Shown: positions 16,458-24,416 of the stretch, one piece after another
Numbering within the stretch: position 1 is the first letter of the stretch
Layout of the letters: each line of letters begins with the position of its first letter
Assembly (NCBI GenBank): GCA_016283195.1
Contig: JAEEML010000125.1
Coordinates: 1 to 27,950 of the forward strand
Length of the DNA: 27,950 bases
Direction of reading: 5' to 3'
Source of the DNA: Deltaproteobacteria bacterium
GTDB taxonomy: Bacteria > JAEEML01
Program-made: the position numbers and the translations under genes
Notes under the pieces: model-generated
Told to the model about the DNA's origin: nothing
Databases searched by the model: none
The model's input: the letters and a program-made list of their open reading frames with translations, nothing else

Positions 16458-17460
16458 AATCGGCTTTTAAAGCAGCGTGGTCGGAGCCGGCATAGCCGCT
16501 TTTACCGGCAGCATCAAAAACAACCGCCGCTGTGCCGCTTATATAAGCACCGGCGGCTTTCTTGGCCATAAAGAGGTGATCCAGAGCATAAGTAGCGCCA
16601 CCATAATAATAAGTGGCTTGCTCTTTTTCCGGGAGTTCGGCGGCCACTCTTAAAAGCTCGCCATCCTCTTCAAGCGCTTTTAGCGGCTCGCTACCCGGGT
16701 AATCGTTTAAATCGCCGCCCATAACAATAAGCGCTTCGGGATATTGCCCGGCCCGCTCCACTAAATAATCATGGGCTGTTTTAGCTTCGGCCAGGCGCCT
16801 AGCCCCGTCATCTGCACCGGCTTTGGAACGGAAATGAGCGCAAAAAACAATTAAATCGGGCTTTTTAGCCTCTTGGGCAACAGGATCGACAGCTAGCTGT
16901 AATTCAATAAAAATCCGCGAGAAATAAGGAATAGAACTATTTCCGGCTGTCAGGTCATCATGAAAGAGTGTGAAAAGCAGCTCACCGTTATATAAAATTG
17001 CTGTATTTAAAGAGCCTTTATGAATGCCCTCGCCGATAACATAAGAGCTATATAGATCTTTTAAGCGGCTGTGCAAATCACCTATAGCTTTTGGACTTTC
17101 CACCTCCTGGAGAAATACCACCTCGGCATTTAATTTGCGGATACCTTCCGCCACTTTGTTTAATTTTTTATTATATTCGGTTGATGAATACTGAGTTTCA
17201 AAATCGCTGGGCCCACAGGAGCCGCTATCACACACATTGTCAAAAAGTTTTAAGACATTAAAGGTGGCAATGGTGAGTTTCTGCGGAACGGGGGCAGCAG
17301 GTTCGATAGTAACAGAATCTGTATTAGCAGGCTCTATAGTGGCAGGTTCATGGGCTGCCGGCTCATTTGTAGCCCCCGGCCCCAGCTCAAGACCACATGC
17401 CGGCAAAAAGAACATAAATGCAATTGCCGGCACCAATCGGGCTTTTTTTTCAAAATGCAT
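16426..17460 (-). CDS. Endonuclease/exonuclease/phosphatase (EEP) superfamily lipoprotein
   Basis: A 344-residue exported enzyme. A GGAGAGAG ribosome site precedes the ATG. Residues 1-21 form a signal peptide with lipobox LPAC (Cys22). A Pro/Ala/Glu-rich linker with repeated EPA units covers about 25-58. The EEP catalytic domain then shows its landmarks in order: TFNVLKLFD (metal-site Asn), FLQEVES (catalytic Glu), VFCAHFRSK, GGDLNDYPGSEPL (Asp/Asn) and SDHAALKADF (catalytic Asp-His). This fold covers extracellular nucleases, phosphatases and sphingomyelinase-like enzymes; the substrate is not determined. The lipid anchor suggests action outside the cytoplasm, perhaps scavenging nucleic acid next to two nucleotide-carrier-like genes, which is inference. 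It is convergent with the NTT gene and divergent from the operon at 17560. Confidence 0.8.
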   Translation of the reverse strand: MHFEKKARLVPAIAFMFFLPACGLELGPGATNEPAAHEPATIEPANTDSVTIEPAAPVPQKLTIATFNVLKLFDNVCDSGSCGPSDFETQYSSTEYNKKLNKVAEGIRKLNAEVVFLQEVESPKAIGDLHSRLKDLYSSYVIGEGIHKGSLNTAILYNGELLFTLFHDDLTAGNSSIPYFSRIFIELQLAVDPVAQEAKKPDLIVFCAHFRSKAGADDGARRLAEAKTAHDYLVERAGQYPEALIVMGGDLNDYPGSEPLKALEEDGELLRVAAELPEKEQATYYYGGATYALDHLFMAKKAAGAYISGTAAVVFDAAGKSGYAGSDHAALKADFMLHPEASAP

Positions 17461-17488
17461 CTTCTCTCTCCAAAGGCAAAACGAACTC

Positions 17489-17517
17489 TTGCTTCACACC
17501 GGCTACCCATATATCAT
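17489..17517 (+). promoter_or_regulatory. Candidate promoter of the NTT-HEAT / cNMP / Nuo-like operon
   Basis: TTGCTT (17489-17494) and TATCAT (17512-17517) are separated by 17 bases, in the 99-base gap between the divergent EEP lipoprotein gene and the start at 17560. Confidence 0.4.
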
Positions 17518-17559
17518 TGGCCGCGGCGCCCGGCGTCATCATACACGAAAGAGCCTATT

Positions 17560-20433
17560 ATGAGCAAATGGTTCAAAGAGTTTTTACAAACAGTTTTTAA
17601 AATAGAGCCCGGTGAGTTTATCATCACTGCTATAATGTTTATATATCTACAGGCGGCCACCGGCACTTTCATTGTGGCGCGCATCACCCGCGATGTTATT
17701 TTTATGGATATCCCGGGCTGGCGCCAAAAGCTGCCGCTGGTTTATATGGCCGTGGCTATAGTTGTAGCCGTCATCATGTATCTTTACACCAGAGTTGAGC
17801 GCAAACTGCGCCGCGACCGCACTAACGAAATAACACTGATAGTCTTATTTTTCTTAATGATATTAAGTCGTTATCTCTTGCTGATTTGCGACCACTGGTT
17901 TAAATGGGCCTTTTATGTCCTAGTGGAAATAATGGGCTCTTTTTTAATTGTGCAATTTTGGTCCATTGCCAATGAGATTTTCCACACCAGGCAGGCGAAA
18001 CGCCTCTTTGCCGTAATTGGATCCGGCGGCGTTTTGGCCAATATTATCGCCGGCTTCGGCGTTAGAAGTTTGGTTAAAATAATCGGCACACCAAATATGC
18101 TTTATGTTATTGCCGCCCTTCTGGCGGTGGCCTTTGTTATGGTCTTTTTAATAAGCGGCCGGGCCAAGAACGAACTTGAGGAGGCCTGGCAAAAAAAGGC
18201 TGTCCGCCGGGTGAACCAGCCGGAACCGCCCAAAAAAGAAAAAGAGCCCATCTTTGCCACACGCCATTTAAAAACCATCGCTGTTATTGTGGTCATCACT
18301 TATATTGTTTCCACTTTGGTGGATTATGAATTTAAAGCCATTTTGGGTGATATCATCACCGAGACCGATGCCAGAAGCCAATATTACGGTCTTTTCTTTG
18401 GCTTAACCGGCATTTTGGCGGCTATTATTCAACTCTTTTGCACCAGCCGTATTCTCGAGCGTTTTGGCCTCCTGCCGGCGCTTTTGCTATTGCCCTGTGC
18501 CATGTTTGGCGGCTCTATGGCTCTTTTTCTGCTTCCCAGCCTCCTCACTGTCACTCTGGCTAAAGGGTCGGAAAATGTCCTGCGCTACACTGTAAACGAT
18601 GCGGCCATGCAGCTTTTATATTTACCGGTACCAGCAGCCCAGCGCGGCCGGGCCAAAGCCTTTATCGACGGTATTTTAAAACATGCCGCCACCGGTAGCG
18701 CTGGCCTTTTGCTCTTCCTGGCCACAGCTATATTACCCGGTTTCATAAACTATCACATAAAGCCGGAATACTTTTCTCTGCCGGCTATGGCTCTCCTTTT
18801 AATCTGGGCTCTGCTCGTTATTCGCTTAAAGAAAGAATATGTAGCTTCGCTTTTAAATACTTTGCACAAAAGGCGGCTCGATTTTTCCGATTCCTCTATC
18901 AAAATTAACGATGAAAATACTTTAAAAGTAGTGCTTGATGCTCTCTCTTCCAATAAGAGAGGCTATGTGCTCCACGCTTTTGAACTTTTGCCTTTCGTAG
19001 AGCAAACAGGCAAAGAAATAAACGATAAAATCATAGAATTGCTCTCCAGCGGCGACCATAATGTGCAAATTGCCGCTCTGGATTATCTCGCTAAAGCCGC
19101 TCTACCGATCCAGGCCGATAAACTGCGCGAATTACTTAAAAGTCCAAACGAAGCCGTGCGGGCAGCGGCTATTAAAGCTTACTCGGCCAGAGAAAAACAA
19201 AAGGCCGCCCCGGAAATAGAGATCTTCCTGGATGATGAAAGCCCACTGGTAAAAGCCAGTGCTGTCTCCTCACTTATCCGCTTTTGCGGTTTAAACGGCG
19301 TTTTACGCTCGGCCGATACTTTAAAAAATATGCTCGCCGCCCAAGATATAAAACTGCGCGAAATGGGCGCCAGAGTGCTGGGCGAAATAAATGTCCCCAC
19401 TTTTTACGAGCCGCTGCTGCCCATGCTGAAAGATGAAAGCCACGAAGTGCGCAGTGCCGCCATAGAAGCCGCCGGCAAGTTACACGCTGAGGAATTTTTG
19501 CAACCCCTGCTTGAAGAGCTCAAAGACAGCCGTTTTGCCGCCATGGCCGTAAATGCTTTGGTGCGCTACGGTTCCGCTATCGAAGAAGAGCTGATAGCCA
19601 TTATGGATGATTCGCAAAAAGATCCTAAAGTACGCGAAAATATTCCCAAAATTTTGGTGCGGATCGGTGGGCAGAAAAGTGCCGATGCCGTAAGCAAACA
19701 ACTTTTATCGCCGCTTTTGCCTCTGCGCTTTAATGCCAGCCGTGCGCTTAGCCTGCTCCTCCTGGGGCACCAGGAAATCACCTTTGATATGCCCACTGTA
19801 AGGGCGGCTTTTAACGGTGAAGTCGGGGAGTTTTTGGAAAGTGCGGCCATGGAGCTTGATTTAGCCATTACCGATGGTAACAAGAGCGATTTGCTCTTTT
19901 TAGATACCTTCCGCCACCGGCGCCAGCTAAATTTAAAGCGCATTTTTAAATTGCTGGAAATTATTTATCCCGGCACTTCCTGGGAAGTTATTTACCAAAA
20001 TCTCGGCTCCCCGCAGAAAAATATTCGTGCCAACGCCATTGAACTTTTGGATAATATTTTGGAAGCAGCCGATAAAGCGCTTATTTTGCCTATTATTGAA
20101 CTAACTGATTTAAAAGTTCTTTTGAGCAAAAATCCGCAAATAAGACGCCGCTCGGCCGATGAGCGGCTGAAAGATTTTCTAAGTAGCCGTGACCGCTGGC
20201 TGCAAAATGTGGCCATCTATTATATCGGCACCAAAAAACTCAGCACTTTTGTTCTCCAGCTGGAGGCCGCCCAAAAAGCCGCCGATGAAGTGGTGCGCCA
20301 ATCGGCTCTTTGGGCACTTTCAAGAATGCCGCGCCACATGAATTCCGCCCATTATTTGGAGGTGGCCCTGGCAGACCGTTCGCCTCTGGTTAAAAATTAC
20401 GCCCTTTCACTAAAAGCGGAGCTTAACCGATGA
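17560..20433 (+). CDS. NTT-like carrier fused to a C-terminal HEAT-repeat domain
   Basis: A 957-residue fusion. The start is MSKWFKEF at 17560; longer readings would run into the opposite lipoprotein gene. Residues about 15-440 are an NTT/TLC-type carrier with about twelve membrane segments, including RLFAVIGSGGVLANIIAGFG and the conserved KAFIDGILKHAATGSAGLL block. Residues about 465-957 are helical-pair repeats with the HEAT signature, for example NEAVRAAAIKAYSAREK, DESHEVRSAAIEAAGKLHAE and DEVVRQSALWALSRM. NTT proteins carrying HEAT and cyclic-nucleotide-binding domains are known in several non-parasitic bacteria. Here the cyclic-nucleotide domain is a separate gene that overlaps by four bases (ATGA). 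HEAT repeats usually bind proteins, so the tail may dock a partner. It is the first gene of the operon ending at the terminator near 23745. Confidence 0.75.
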   Translation: MSKWFKEFLQTVFKIEPGEFIITAIMFIYLQAATGTFIVARITRDVIFMDIPGWRQKLPLVYMAVAIVVAVIMYLYTRVERKLRRDRTNEITLIVLFFLMILSRYLLLICDHWFKWAFYVLVEIMGSFLIVQFWSIANEIFHTRQAKRLFAVIGSGGVLANIIAGFGVRSLVKIIGTPNMLYVIAALLAVAFVMVFLISGRAKNELEEAWQKKAVRRVNQPEPPKKEKEPIFATRHLKTIAVIVVITYIVSTLVDYEFKAILGDIITETDARSQYYGLFFGLTGILAAIIQLFCTSRILERFGLLPALLLLPCAMFGGSMALFLLPSLLTVTLAKGSENVLRYTVNDAAMQLLYLPVPAAQRGRAKAFIDGILKHAATGSAGLLLFLATAILPGFINYHIKPEYFSLPAMALLLIWALLVIRLKKEYVASLLNTLHKRRLDFSDSSIKINDENTLKVVLDALSSNKRGYVLHAFELLPFVEQTGKEINDKIIELLSSGDHNVQIAALDYLAKAALPIQADKLRELLKSPNEAVRAAAIKAYSAREKQKAAPEIEIFLDDESPLVKASAVSSLIRFCGLNGVLRSADTLKNMLAAQDIKLREMGARVLGEINVPTFYEPLLPMLKDESHEVRSAAIEAAGKLHAEEFLQPLLEELKDSRFAAMAVNALVRYGSAIEEELIAIMDDSQKDPKVRENIPKILVRIGGQKSADAVSKQLLSPLLPLRFNASRALSLLLLGHQEITFDMPTVRAAFNGEVGEFLESAAMELDLAITDGNKSDLLFLDTFRHRRQLNLKRIFKLLEIIYPGTSWEVIYQNLGSPQKNIRANAIELLDNILEAADKALILPIIELTDLKVLLSKNPQIRRRSADERLKDFLSSRDRWLQNVAIYYIGTKKLSTFVLQLEAAQKAADEVVRQSALWALSRMPRHMNSAHYLEVALADRSPLVKNYALSLKAELNR

Positions 20434-20852
20434 TACCACTTATAGAAAAAGTTCTTTGTTTAAAAAGCATTGATTTATTTGATCAAATTTCCACAGAAGA
20501 GCTTTCGCCCATTGCCGGTATCGCCGAAGAGTGCAACAAAAATGCCGGCGAAGAAATTATCCACGAAGGAGATCAGGGCGATTGTATGTACCTCTTAATA
20601 GATGGCCGGGTAAAAGTGCACAGCGGCGAAAAAGTCTTTGTGGAACTGGGTGAAGGCAGCTGTTTCGGCGAAATGGCCATTTTGGATACCGAGCCGCGCT
20701 CCGCCTCTATCACCGCTCTCACCGATTGCGTATTGCTACGCATCTCCCGTGAGGATTTTAACGAGCTTTTGCTCGAAAAACCGGAAATTTCCCGCGCTAT
20801 TTTGAGTGTTCTCACTCACCGCCTAAGAGAGGCCAACAAGAGGGTAAAATAG
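20430..20852 (+). CDS. Stand-alone cyclic-nucleotide-binding (CRP-like sensor) protein
   Basis: A 140-residue single-domain cNMP-binding protein with no DNA-binding domain. The start overlaps the NTT-HEAT stop (ATGA). The fold is visible: LFDQISTEELSPIA, the beta-roll with GEEIIHEGDQGDCMYLLIDG, then the phosphate-binding cassette FGEMAILDTEPRSASI, which keeps the Glu and Arg that contact the cyclic nucleotide's ribose and phosphate. Binding is therefore plausible, though cAMP, cGMP or another ligand cannot be told apart. In related bacteria such a domain can be fused to the C terminus of NTT-HEAT proteins, so here it probably acts on the preceding carrier as a regulatory subunit. It ends in a basic helix, THRLREANKRVK. 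Confidence 0.85.
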   Translation: MIPLIEKVLCLKSIDLFDQISTEELSPIAGIAEECNKNAGEEIIHEGDQGDCMYLLIDGRVKVHSGEKVFVELGEGSCFGEMAILDTEPRSASITALTDCVLLRISREDFNELLLEKPEISRAILSVLTHRLREANKRVK

Positions 20853-20861
20853 GAGATTTTT

Positions 20862-21236
20862 ATGCCGCTAGCCCCGCTTATCATTAGCCATATAGTTATA
20901 ATTTTGGCTTTTAGCGCTCTTGTGCTCTTTATACTTAGGCGGCGCGTTCAAAGGCGCGTAGCCAAAGCTGCCGCTGCCGCAAAGGAATTACCAGCCCGTG
21001 AGCCGGAATTTTATCTCCCGGTAATGCCGCGGGTTTTACCTCTCTTATTCCTCACGTTCGGCAATACTGCTTTATTTCTCCTTTGGGCTTTAGCCATAAA
21101 TTATGCTTTAAGTGCGCCCCAAAACCAAAATTTAACACATGGCCTCTTTTTAGTGGCTCTGCCGCTTTTTGGCCTGCCGCTCGTGGGGCTTTTTTACGCC
21201 TACAAAAGAGGCATTTTTCATGAAAATTCGCGCTAA
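20862..21236 (+). CDS. Degenerate NuoA-like (complex I chain 3-like) membrane protein
   Basis: A 124-residue protein with three membrane helices (about 6-26, 58-83 and 93-112); TAGGAG precedes the ATG. By eye it lines up with NADH-quinone oxidoreductase subunit A: EFYLPVMPRVLPLLF corresponds to the FYLVAMFF region after the first cytoplasmic loop, LTFGNTALFLLWALAI corresponds to VIFDVEALYLFAWSTSI, and the end GLPLVGLFYAYKRGIFHE corresponds to the LAGLVYLVRIGALDW end. The invariant acidic FDVE of true NuoA is FGNT here, so the charged residues are gone. It lies 9 bases after the cNMP gene and 23 before the NuoC-D-like gene. Read alone the assignment is weak; the two following genes strengthen it. 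Confidence 0.5.
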   Translation: MPLAPLIISHIVIILAFSALVLFILRRRVQRRVAKAAAAAKELPAREPEFYLPVMPRVLPLLFLTFGNTALFLLWALAINYALSAPQNQNLTHGLFLVALPLFGLPLVGLFYAYKRGIFHENSR

Positions 21237-21259
21237 CAATAGTTGGGTAAAGTTTCGCT

Positions 21260-22738
21260 ATGCAGAATTTTATCAAAGAACGGCTTAAAAGACGCTTTTT
21301 CGGCCAGATATTCGGCACTTTTTGCGGCTCCAAGCTGCTATTTGTCTGCCAAAATGCCGATTTGCCCGAAGTAGCTTATTTTTTGCAAAACGACCAAGAT
21401 CTACGATTTGATCGCCTGGCCAATATCGCCCTCTTTGACATAGAGCCGAAAACTTTTACCGTCGGCAACATAGTTTGGAGTTCTCTACCGCAAAACTATC
21501 AATATTCCAAGGTAGTTATATATCAATTATCCAGTACATTCTGTGCTCAGGATGTTACCATTGTCACCCCCTTGGCTCCGGAAACGGCTCTTAAATCTCT
21601 GGCGGACATTTGGCCGGCAGCCAAGCGCCTGGAGGAAGCTCCTCATGGCAGTGCGCCAGCGCCAGCAGCTAAACCGGCCGATCTTCTCCTAACCCCGGAA
21701 GATCACAATCTGCCTTGGCCTTTTACCATTTCCATAAACTGCCACGACACAAAAGTCAGCAATCTCCGGTTAAAACCGGCCGGTGAATTATTCAATAGCT
21801 CTAATATTATAGGCATGTTACCGCAAAAAGTTCTCATGGCTTTGAATGAATTGGCCTTGCCGACAGCTCTCGAAGCGGAGAGTGCTTTTTTGCTCCTTCA
21901 AGAAGAAGCGACCGGCATAAAAATTCCCGCGGAAGCCGCTTATATAAGAACAATTCTTTTGGAACTTAACAGGGTAATAACCCTAAATAGCGCTATAAGC
22001 CTGGTTCTTGAGCTAAATACGCTCACTGAAAGCGCAGCTCTTTTACGCCTTAGTGCCGCAAAACTCTTAACCGCAGCACAAAATGTTGCCCCGGACAGTT
22101 TAAAGGGCCCATTTTTGCGCCTGGGCGGCCTCGCTGCTCCGCCTAAGGAAAGCTGGATAGAGGCACTTTTAAGCGCAGCCGGAGAATACCAGAAAGTTTT
22201 AAATAAAACATGCCAGGCTTCAGAAAAAAATTTTCTTTTAAAATCACGGCTTTCCACTTGTGGCATTCTAAGCGAAGAGCTCGCTAAAAAATATGGTCTC
22301 TATCAAACCGACCGCCGCTCTTGTCATCCTTATCTTGCCTATGGCGAGCTGGAATTAAAGACCCTAGAAATGCCCTTTAAAAGCGCCTTTAGCCGCCTAT
22401 TGCGCCATTTTGAAATAATACGCGAATCATTAAATATCATCAGCCACCTGGCTGTAAAAGTCATCGGCAGCGGAACATACAATGCCATAAAGGGCCAGGA
22501 AGTTGTCGCATACGACTTAAAAAGCGGCTTTTATAGTGAAACAATAGAGGGAGCCGGCGGCCCCTTTACCGTTAATTTAGCTATTACTGCCGATGGAGCT
22601 ATCGGCGGCCTGAGTTTACGCGGCGCCACTATATTTAAAATTGCTATGCTGGAAGAGCTCTGCCGCGAGGCTCCGCTGGCCGATATCAGCCAAATTTTGG
22701 CCTCTTTTGTACTCTTAAGCCAAGAGCTTAATCGTTAG
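21260..22738 (+). CDS. Degenerate fused NuoC-NuoD-like protein
   Basis: A 492-residue soluble protein. Residues about 46-128 follow NuoC (DLRFDRLANIALFD, KVVIYQL, then SLADIWPAAKRLEE in place of the SVxxLWxxANWxERE ending). A Pro/Ala linker follows. Residues about 155-492 follow NuoD: YIRTILLELNRVITLNSAIS, SRLSTCGILSEELAKKYGL, CHPYLAYGELELKTLEMPF, RLLRHFEIIRESLNII and the end ILASFVLLSQELNR, matching the SLDPVMGDVDR end of real NuoD. The N-terminal GPxHPxxHG motif that forms the quinone site is absent, replaced by ISINCHDTKVSNLRL, and hydrogenase Cys ligands are absent. A redox role therefore looks lost. C-D fusion is known in E. coli, but that protein is about 600 residues. It is in operon with NuoA-like and NuoH-like genes. 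Confidence 0.7.
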   Translation: MQNFIKERLKRRFFGQIFGTFCGSKLLFVCQNADLPEVAYFLQNDQDLRFDRLANIALFDIEPKTFTVGNIVWSSLPQNYQYSKVVIYQLSSTFCAQDVTIVTPLAPETALKSLADIWPAAKRLEEAPHGSAPAPAAKPADLLLTPEDHNLPWPFTISINCHDTKVSNLRLKPAGELFNSSNIIGMLPQKVLMALNELALPTALEAESAFLLLQEEATGIKIPAEAAYIRTILLELNRVITLNSAISLVLELNTLTESAALLRLSAAKLLTAAQNVAPDSLKGPFLRLGGLAAPPKESWIEALLSAAGEYQKVLNKTCQASEKNFLLKSRLSTCGILSEELAKKYGLYQTDRRSCHPYLAYGELELKTLEMPFKSAFSRLLRHFEIIRESLNIISHLAVKVIGSGTYNAIKGQEVVAYDLKSGFYSETIEGAGGPFTVNLAITADGAIGGLSLRGATIFKIAMLEELCREAPLADISQILASFVLLSQELNR

Positions 22739-22747
22739 GGGTGTCTT

Positions 22748-23704
22748 ATGTCTTATCTAACGATTCTCTTACATACTTTAGCCATCTTAGGCCTATTGAT
22801 CTTTGGTTTTATCGGGCCGGCTCTACTGATTTTTACCCGCCTTTTTAAGTGGCAGCTGCCATCCTTTAAAGATCTTAAAGAAGCTTTTGGGCGCGTTCAA
22901 AATGAGCAAAGCCATTCCCCGCTTATAACTTTGCTCCCGCTTAGCGGCTCAGTTTGTACCTTTGGCGCTCTGGCTTTACTTATTTTACCGTTTTGGCCTC
23001 TACCGGAAGCCAAATTCATGGGCCCCTTTGAGCTGCCATTTTTGCTAATAACAATATTCTGTGGACTTTTTCTCAATTATATAGCCGTTTGGCTCAGCTT
23101 GCAAAAAGGCGCGGCCATTTTTATTGCCGATAAATTGGCGCAACTCCTGGCCCTGGCTATTCTGCTTATCCTCATTGTGGCCGCGCCGCTCATCCTCGCT
23201 CCCGGTAGCGAACTGGACACTATTTTCACCAGCCAGGTGAACCAAACGAGCTGGCCGGCCTGGAATATTTGGCGCACTCCCATTGCCGCGCTTTCTTTTT
23301 TGTGGCTATTATTGCAACTAACCGGCGCGGCTAAAAATGGTTTCAAAAGCTCTTTACCCATTAAATCTCCGCTCTTATATATGGATTTTTTTGAACGCTT
23401 TTTGGTAAAAAACTGTTTTTTTCTCACTACCTTTACCTTGATGCTGCTCTTTGTCATGCTCTTTATGGGCGGCGCGGCCGAGGCTTTTATTTTAGCGGCC
23501 TTACCCCTAAAAACTCCGCTTCTTACGCTTTTAATAAACTCTTTAGCCTTATTTGCTAAATTATTTATCCTGGCGCTTTTATTAAAATTTTTGGGCAGAA
23601 ATTATGTACCGCAAACCATAGCGACCGATATCAGAATAATCATTAAATATCTTTTGCCGCTCAATATCGGGCAAATTATTATGCTTATCTTATATAGACT
23701 TTAG
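22748..23704 (+). CDS. Degenerate NuoH-like membrane protein
   Basis: A 318-residue protein with about eight membrane helices; AGGGG lies shortly before the ATG. By eye it follows NuoH from end to end: an early charged loop PSFKDLKEAFGRVQNE (cf. ADxxKxxxKE), LLPLSGSVCTFGALALLILPF, IFTSQVNQTSWPAWNIWR (cf. IVxxQ...W), DFFERFLVKNCFFLTTFTL, LLFVMLFMGG (cf. LFxGGW) and the last helix pair before RIIIKYLLPLNI (cf. WKxxLPL). The PFDxxEAExEL acidic loop of real NuoH is replaced by GAAKNGFKSSLPIKSP, and the GERR motif is gone, so the quinone-channel chemistry seems lost. It is the last gene of the operon, 9 bases after the NuoC-D-like gene, followed at once by a strong terminator. Confidence 0.6.
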   Translation: MSYLTILLHTLAILGLLIFGFIGPALLIFTRLFKWQLPSFKDLKEAFGRVQNEQSHSPLITLLPLSGSVCTFGALALLILPFWPLPEAKFMGPFELPFLLITIFCGLFLNYIAVWLSLQKGAAIFIADKLAQLLALAILLILIVAAPLILAPGSELDTIFTSQVNQTSWPAWNIWRTPIAALSFLWLLLQLTGAAKNGFKSSLPIKSPLLYMDFFERFLVKNCFFLTTFTLMLLFVMLFMGGAAEAFILAALPLKTPLLTLLINSLALFAKLFILALLLKFLGRNYVPQTIATDIRIIIKYLLPLNIGQIIMLILYRL

Positions 23705-23707
23705 ATA

Positions 23708-23745
23708 AAAAAAACCCCGCTTGCGGCAAGCAAACGGGGTTTTTA
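23708..23745. terminator. Bidirectional rho-independent terminator
   Basis: AAAACCCCG and CGGGGTTTTT form a strong stem, extended inward by TTGC/GCAA around a short loop, with A-rich and T-rich flanks on both sides. It closes the plus-strand operon ending at 23704 and the convergent minus-strand HU gene ending at 23773. Confidence 0.9.
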
Positions 23746-23772
23746 TGTTCGTCAAAAAGGGCTAAAGTTTTA

Positions 23773-24156
23773 TTAGCCAATCACTTCATCGGAAAAAGAC
23801 TTGGAGAGTTTCATTTTGACTATTTTTTTAGCAGGAATTTCAATCGGTTCATTGTTGCGCGGGTTGCGGCCGGTGCGGGCAGCGCGCTCGGCAATGCAGA
23901 GTTTGCCGAGACCGGGAAGGGTGAACTCCCCACACTCTTTAACTTGGCCGGCAGCCAACTTAACCAATGATTCATAAACCTCTTGGATTTGTTTTTTGGT
24001 TTGCTTGTTTGTCTCAGACAAACTGGCGATGATTTCACCTTTGGTCATAGCTTTTTTGGGGGCTACTTTCTTGGCAGCAGCTTTAGCAGCCGGTTTTTTC
24101 TCAACCTTTTTAGCTACCTTCTTCTCCACCTTTTTTTCAGCAACTTTCTTTGCCAT
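23773..24156 (-). CDS. HU-type DNA-binding protein with a histone-like Lys/Ala tail
   Basis: A 127-residue nucleoid protein; AAGGAG lies 8 bases upstream of the ATG. Residues 1-36 are a Lys/Ala/Val-rich tail of the histone H1 type (MAKKVAEKKVEKKVAKKVEK begins it). Residues 37-127 are a full HU/IHF domain: MTKGEIIASLSETNKQTKKQ, then the beta-arm block GLGKLCIAERAARTGRNPRN followed by EPIEIPAKKIVKMKLSKSF. The RxARxGRNP motif and the arm Pro that intercalates DNA are present. Lys-tailed HU proteins are known in several groups including deltaproteobacteria and mycobacteria. The gene stands alone and is convergent with the NuoH-like gene across the terminator. Confidence 0.92.
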   Translation of the reverse strand: MAKKVAEKKVEKKVAKKVEKKPAAKAAAKKVAPKKAMTKGEIIASLSETNKQTKKQIQEVYESLVKLAAGQVKECGEFTLPGLGKLCIAERAARTGRNPRNNEPIEIPAKKIVKMKLSKSFSDEVIG

Positions 24157-24321
24157 CTTAATTTCTCCTTATTCCTCTGGGCGAGCCGCCGCCCGATATA
24201 ATGTGCCTACTTACCATCTAGTTTTTAAAAAGTTAAGTAAAATTTAACATTTTTACACTAAAAAATGCATTTTTTTTCAAAAATGGCGTTTTTTATCCTT
24301 CTCCAAAGCCGCCCGAAAGCA

Positions 24322-24345
24322 AATTGGCGCTTTTAAAGGCCAATT
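24322..24345. promoter_or_regulatory. Imperfect palindrome between the HU and lipoprotein genes
   Basis: AATTGGC (24322-24328) and GCCAATT (24339-24345) are perfect inverted arms, and CTTT-T-AAAG in the centre is itself symmetrical, so the 24-base site is a near-complete palindrome with one extra G. It lies in the divergent intergenic region, 37 bases upstream of the candidate -10 at 24382 of the plus-strand gene. This suits a dimeric repressor or activator site; no known consensus is claimed. Confidence 0.3.
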
Positions 24346-24360
24346 ATTAGCACTTTTAGC

Positions 24361-24387
24361 TTGCTTACTCTAAGCCGGCACTATAAA
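24361..24387 (+). promoter_or_regulatory. Weak candidate promoter of the lipoprotein-rsfS-rlmH operon
   Basis: TTGCTT (24361-24366) and TATAAA (24382-24387) are 15 bases apart, shorter than ideal. The leader would be about 25 bases, ending in AGGAGGG before the GTG at 24417. Confidence 0.3.
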
Positions 24388-24416
24388 GAGAATGGACTAA
24401 AAAGGAGGGCTAAACC

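Noticed and set aside
17350-17559. 70-residue N-terminal extension of the NTT-HEAT protein
   Set aside because: It overlaps the signal peptide region of the opposite lipoprotein gene, includes the candidate promoter and reads as Cys/Arg-rich nonsense.
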